This document shows, piece after piece, positions 14,636 to 17,258 of a stretch of 17,258 nucleotides of DNA. The notes under the pieces are model-generated. The model did no database searches. It was given only the letters and a program-made list of their open reading frames with translations, and was not told the origin of the DNA. Origin of the DNA: Rhodocyclaceae bacterium (GTDB lineage: Bacteria > Pseudomonadota > Gammaproteobacteria > Burkholderiales > Rhodocyclaceae); the NCBI GenBank assembly GCA_017444505.1, contig JAFSWK010000246.1, positions 1 through 17,258 of the forward strand. The letters run 5' to 3'. A program made the position numbers and the translations under genes. Position 1 is the first letter of the stretch, and each line of letters begins with the position of its first letter.

Positions 14636-15217
14636 ATGGACGCGCAAAGCACGCCGAAAGACGACGAGGCCGTCATCGCCGCCATGCGAACGTGGGTGGA
14701 AAAAGCCGTCATCGGGCTGAACCTGTGCCCGTTTGCCCGCTCGGTGTATGTTGCCGAACAGGTGCGGTTCGTCGTCTCGCGCGCGCCGCATCTGGATGGC
14801 TTTCTGGAAACGCTCGATAGTGAGCTGGATTTTCTCGCCGCCGCCGACCCGCAAACGCTGGATACCACGCTGCTGATGGCGCCGGAGCTGTTCGCGGATT
14901 TTGACGTTTTCAACGAAGTCGCCGGCATTGCCGAAGAAGCCGTGGAAGAACACGGGCTGGAAGGCGTCTTGCAGGTGGCCAGTTTTCACCCGCAATTTCG
15001 CTTTGACGGCGTGCCGGAAGACGATGTTTCCAACTACACCAACCGCGCCCCGTTCCCTACCCTGCATTTAATCCGCGAAGCCAGTCTGGAACGCGCGCTC
15101 GCCCATGTGCCCGACCCGGACGCCATCTATCAGCGCAACGTCGCGCTGCTGCGCGAAATGGGCATGGAAGGCTGGAAAAAACTGGGCATTCCGGTGTTCA
15201 TTCCGCCCGGCGCGTAG
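14636..15217 (+). CDS. DUF1415 family protein
   Basis: The 193-residue protein is a conserved proteobacterial family of unknown function. Diagnostic segments are VIGLNLCPFA (25-34, with Cys31), FHPQFRF and NYTNRAPFPTLHLIREAS, all typical of DUF1415. There is no signal peptide or membrane segment. I chose the ATG at 14636 because GGAGG (14624-14628) sits 7 nt before it; an in-frame ATG at 14609 has no such site. It is divergent from the GTPase operon across 114 bp and converges on the acyltransferase gene with a 21-bp gap. The conserved Cys hints at metal or redox chemistry, but this is speculation. Confidence 0.88.
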   Translation: MDAQSTPKDDEAVIAAMRTWVEKAVIGLNLCPFARSVYVAEQVRFVVSRAPHLDGFLETLDSELDFLAAADPQTLDTTLLMAPELFADFDVFNEVAGIAEEAVEEHGLEGVLQVASFHPQFRFDGVPEDDVSNYTNRAPFPTLHLIREASLERALAHVPDPDAIYQRNVALLREMGMEGWKKLGIPVFIPPGA

Positions 15218-15238
15218 GCAGACGAAAGGCGCGCGCGA

Positions 15239-17251
15239 TTAGCGAATTACCATCTCCGGCCAGAGTTTTTCCGCGACGAGGTCGGAACCGTCGCGGGAAA
15301 GATGGTGGCTGGCGCGGTAGAGCAATGTACCGTCCTGAATGCCGGGGCAGCGCGCTTCATCGCAGAGCACGGAAGAAAGGTCGAACACCCGCACCTGCGG
15401 GAAGTCCGCCAGCACGGTGTCGATGGCATTGCGCAGCCGCGCATCGGTGGCGGCCAGCCAGTGCTCGCGCGTGGTGGCGCAAATGGTTTGTGTGCGGCTG
15501 CGTGGGCGGTGCTGAATGCAGGTGTGCGGGTCAAAATCAATCGCAACGTTGTTGCGGATGAAAACGATGTGTTTGCCGCGTGCCAGCAGGGCGGAAAGGT
15601 GGCGGGCTAGGGTTTCCTGAATGACGCGGGCACGGGCGGCGTCTGTCTGTTCGGCAAGCGTGTCGGGCGCGAACCAGGCATTTTCGTCCGGCCAGTGCGG
15701 GCTGAAAGCAAAGACCACGGTTTTCACTGAGTCGTGGGTGAGCGCCAGTGCCAGCGCCTTTTCAGTCGTTTGCAGGCAGAGTTCGCGCCTGTGCGCTGTT
15801 TTGGTGAAGCCCAGAAAGGCGGTGCAGGCCGCATGATTGAGCGCCAGCACGCCTGCGCCGTGCTGCTGCGCGAGTTTGTCCAGCCCGTGAAACAGATGCC
15901 AGGCTTTGGAATCGCCAATGAGCACGATGGCGGGATTGGGCCGGTTGGGCGTGATGCGGCAAAACTGCGGGCGGAAGGTGTCGGTAAAAAAGAGCTGCTT
16001 GCAAAAATCGTCCTGCGGGTCGCTGCCCCAGCCCAGTTGCTGGGTCAGGTGCGACTGCGTGGCGGCACGCGCCGGAAAACCGCCCATGAGCCAAGTGAGC
16101 GCGCCGACGTATCCTAGCGCTGCTACGGTCACGACCAACGCAATGGCCTTCGCTTTGCCGTGGCCGCCAAAACGCAGCGGGCGCTCGATGAAGCGCCAGG
16201 TCAGCGCCGCCAGCACAATCGCCGCGAATACGGCAGCGATGCGCACGCCGCGCGCGGGCGTGCCGCCTTCGATGGTGCGGACGAAGGCCAGCAGTGGCCA
16301 GTGCCACAGATACAGCGGAAAACTAATCAAGCCAAAGAACACCGCCACGCGGTTGCCCAAAACCACGCGGTTCAGCCACGCCCGCTGCCCCGCCGCGATG
16401 ACGCAAAACGCCCCCGCCACGGGCAGCGCCGCCCATGCGCCGGGAAAGGGTGTGGCTTTGGTGATTTGCCAGAAACTCAGCACCAGCAGCACAAAACCGG
16501 CAAGGGAAAGCGCGTTGCTGTGTTGCGTTTCGCCGGAAGTCGGGCGCAGGTGCCGCCACGCCAGCAGCGCACCGGCGAGCAATTCCCAAAAGCGGGTATA
16601 GGGCGCGTAAAACGTCGCCGTCACATCGCGGCTGATGAAAACCACATTGGCGACAAACGACGCCAGCAGCAACAGCACGATGACGCCCAGTACATTGAAT
16701 TTCCGCCGCCACGCCAGCCACAGCAGCAGCGGCCAGACGAGGTAGAACTGCTCCTCAATGCCCAGACTCCACAGATGCAGCAGCGGTTTGAGTTCGGAAG
16801 CGGTATCGAAATAGCCCGCCTCGTACCACAGCGCAAGATTGGCAACAAAGCCCGCACCCGCAGCCATGTGTTTGCCTAGCGACGCAAATTCGTCGGCGAA
16901 CAGAACGAGCCATCCCGCAACGAAACAGGCGGTGAGCACCACGGCCAGCGCCGGAAAGATGCGCCGGATGCGGCGCATGTAGAAGGTCGTGAAACTGAAC
17001 GTATCGCGCGCGAGGTTTTCCAGCAAGATGGTGGAAATCAGATAGCCCGAGATGACGAAGAAAATATCCACGCCCACAAACCCGCCCGGCATCCAGCGCG
17101 GAAAGGCGTGGAAAGCGACGACCGCCAGCACCGCCACGGCGCGCAGCCCGTCAATGTCCGGGCGGTATTTCGGGTGCGAGAGTTTTTCTTCCGTCATGTC
17201 ACGCGGGGCAGGCGGGTGGCGCGGATGGGGGTTATACCGGATTGTCGACAT
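15239..17251 (-). CDS. OafA/YrhL-type membrane acyltransferase with C-terminal SGNH domain
   Basis: The 670-residue protein has an acyltransferase-3 membrane domain at about 29-390: KYRPDIDGLRAVAVLAVVAFH (28-48, ending in the catalytic His48), FFVISGYLI (64-72), RRIRRIFPAL (93-102), LWSLGIEEQFYLVWP (160-174) and around ten hydrophobic segments. A periplasmic SGNH-like domain follows (about 440-668) with GDSKAWH at 446-452 (Ser448) and HHLS at 649-652. Such proteins O-acetylate lipopolysaccharide, exopolysaccharide or peptidoglycan; the substrate here is unknown and no glycan genes are in view. The usual DxxH of the last SGNH block reads AxxH (Ala647, His650). The start is unsure: Met19 (17197) fits the family N-terminus better, a TATAAC lies between the two candidates, and the frame stays open to the window edge. 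Confidence 0.85.
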   Translation of the reverse strand: MSTIRYNPHPRHPPAPRDMTEEKLSHPKYRPDIDGLRAVAVLAVVAFHAFPRWMPGGFVGVDIFFVISGYLISTILLENLARDTFSFTTFYMRRIRRIFPALAVVLTACFVAGWLVLFADEFASLGKHMAAGAGFVANLALWYEAGYFDTASELKPLLHLWSLGIEEQFYLVWPLLLWLAWRRKFNVLGVIVLLLLASFVANVVFISRDVTATFYAPYTRFWELLAGALLAWRHLRPTSGETQHSNALSLAGFVLLVLSFWQITKATPFPGAWAALPVAGAFCVIAAGQRAWLNRVVLGNRVAVFFGLISFPLYLWHWPLLAFVRTIEGGTPARGVRIAAVFAAIVLAALTWRFIERPLRFGGHGKAKAIALVVTVAALGYVGALTWLMGGFPARAATQSHLTQQLGWGSDPQDDFCKQLFFTDTFRPQFCRITPNRPNPAIVLIGDSKAWHLFHGLDKLAQQHGAGVLALNHAACTAFLGFTKTAHRRELCLQTTEKALALALTHDSVKTVVFAFSPHWPDENAWFAPDTLAEQTDAARARVIQETLARHLSALLARGKHIVFIRNNVAIDFDPHTCIQHRPRSRTQTICATTREHWLAATDARLRNAIDTVLADFPQVRVFDLSSVLCDEARCPGIQDGTLLYRASHHLSRDGSDLVAEKLWPEMVIR

Positions 17252-17258
17252 CCAGAAA

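Noticed and set aside
14522..15067. Upstream extension of the YlqF-like GTPase
   Set aside because: The family N-terminus IQWFPGHM begins right after the ATG at 14521, and the extra frame lies opposite the DUF1415 gene.
1..17258. Defence system, prophage or integrative element
   Set aside because: Reading both strands I found no integrase, transposase, terminal repeats, restriction or nuclease cluster, and gene content and composition look uniformly chromosomal.

Overview
The window is a GC-rich, gene-dense stretch of bacterial chromosome. It probably comes from a flagellated betaproteobacterium. The support is the mix of TtcA, a PTR1/FolM-type reductase, MtfA, DadA, FlaG/FliD, Mpl, a YlqF-type GTPase, SlyX and DUF1415, together with short intergenic gaps and many 4-bp ATGA gene overlaps. 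The genus cannot be fixed from sequence alone. I see no tRNA, rRNA, CRISPR array, insertion sequence or integrase, and no gap over 300 bp without a gene.

Layout. (1) At 1-1239 (+) is the 3' part of a gene for a surface-adhesin-E-like domain joined to an alpha-carbonic-anhydrase fold that has lost its zinc ligands. A bidirectional terminator (1263-1304) separates it from the convergent minus-strand block. (2) At 1377-6052 (-) the order of transcription is dadA, mtfA, a probable terminator, a FolM/PTR1-like pteridine reductase, ttcA, and a degenerate class III cyclase fused to an FHA domain. The last three overlap by 4 bp each. (3) At 6165-8563 (+) is a self-contained flagellar cassette: a near-consensus sigma-28 promoter, flaG, two hairpins, fliD and a strong terminator. 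(4) A nucleotidyltransferase-like gene (-) lies head to head with mpl (+). mpl carries an in-frame TGA where the family has Trp, and is followed by a yqaA-like membrane protein gene and a tatD-like gene. (5) At 12134-14521 (-) is a ylqF/rbgA-like GTPase, slyX, pncB operon. (6) A DUF1415 gene (+) converges on an OafA-type acyltransferase with a C-terminal SGNH domain (-) at the right edge.

Function. Most genes are housekeeping: peptidoglycan recycling (mpl), NAD salvage (pncB), tRNA thiolation (ttcA), pterin reduction, D-amino acid catabolism (dadA), ribosome assembly (ylqF-like) and flagellar filament capping (fliD). I found no obvious new defence or mobile system. The most notable points are three proteins that keep a catalytic fold but have lost expected catalytic residues, the interrupted mpl, a possible internal start giving a stand-alone FHA protein, and a TatD protein whose C-terminal tail resembles a RelB/DinJ antitoxin.
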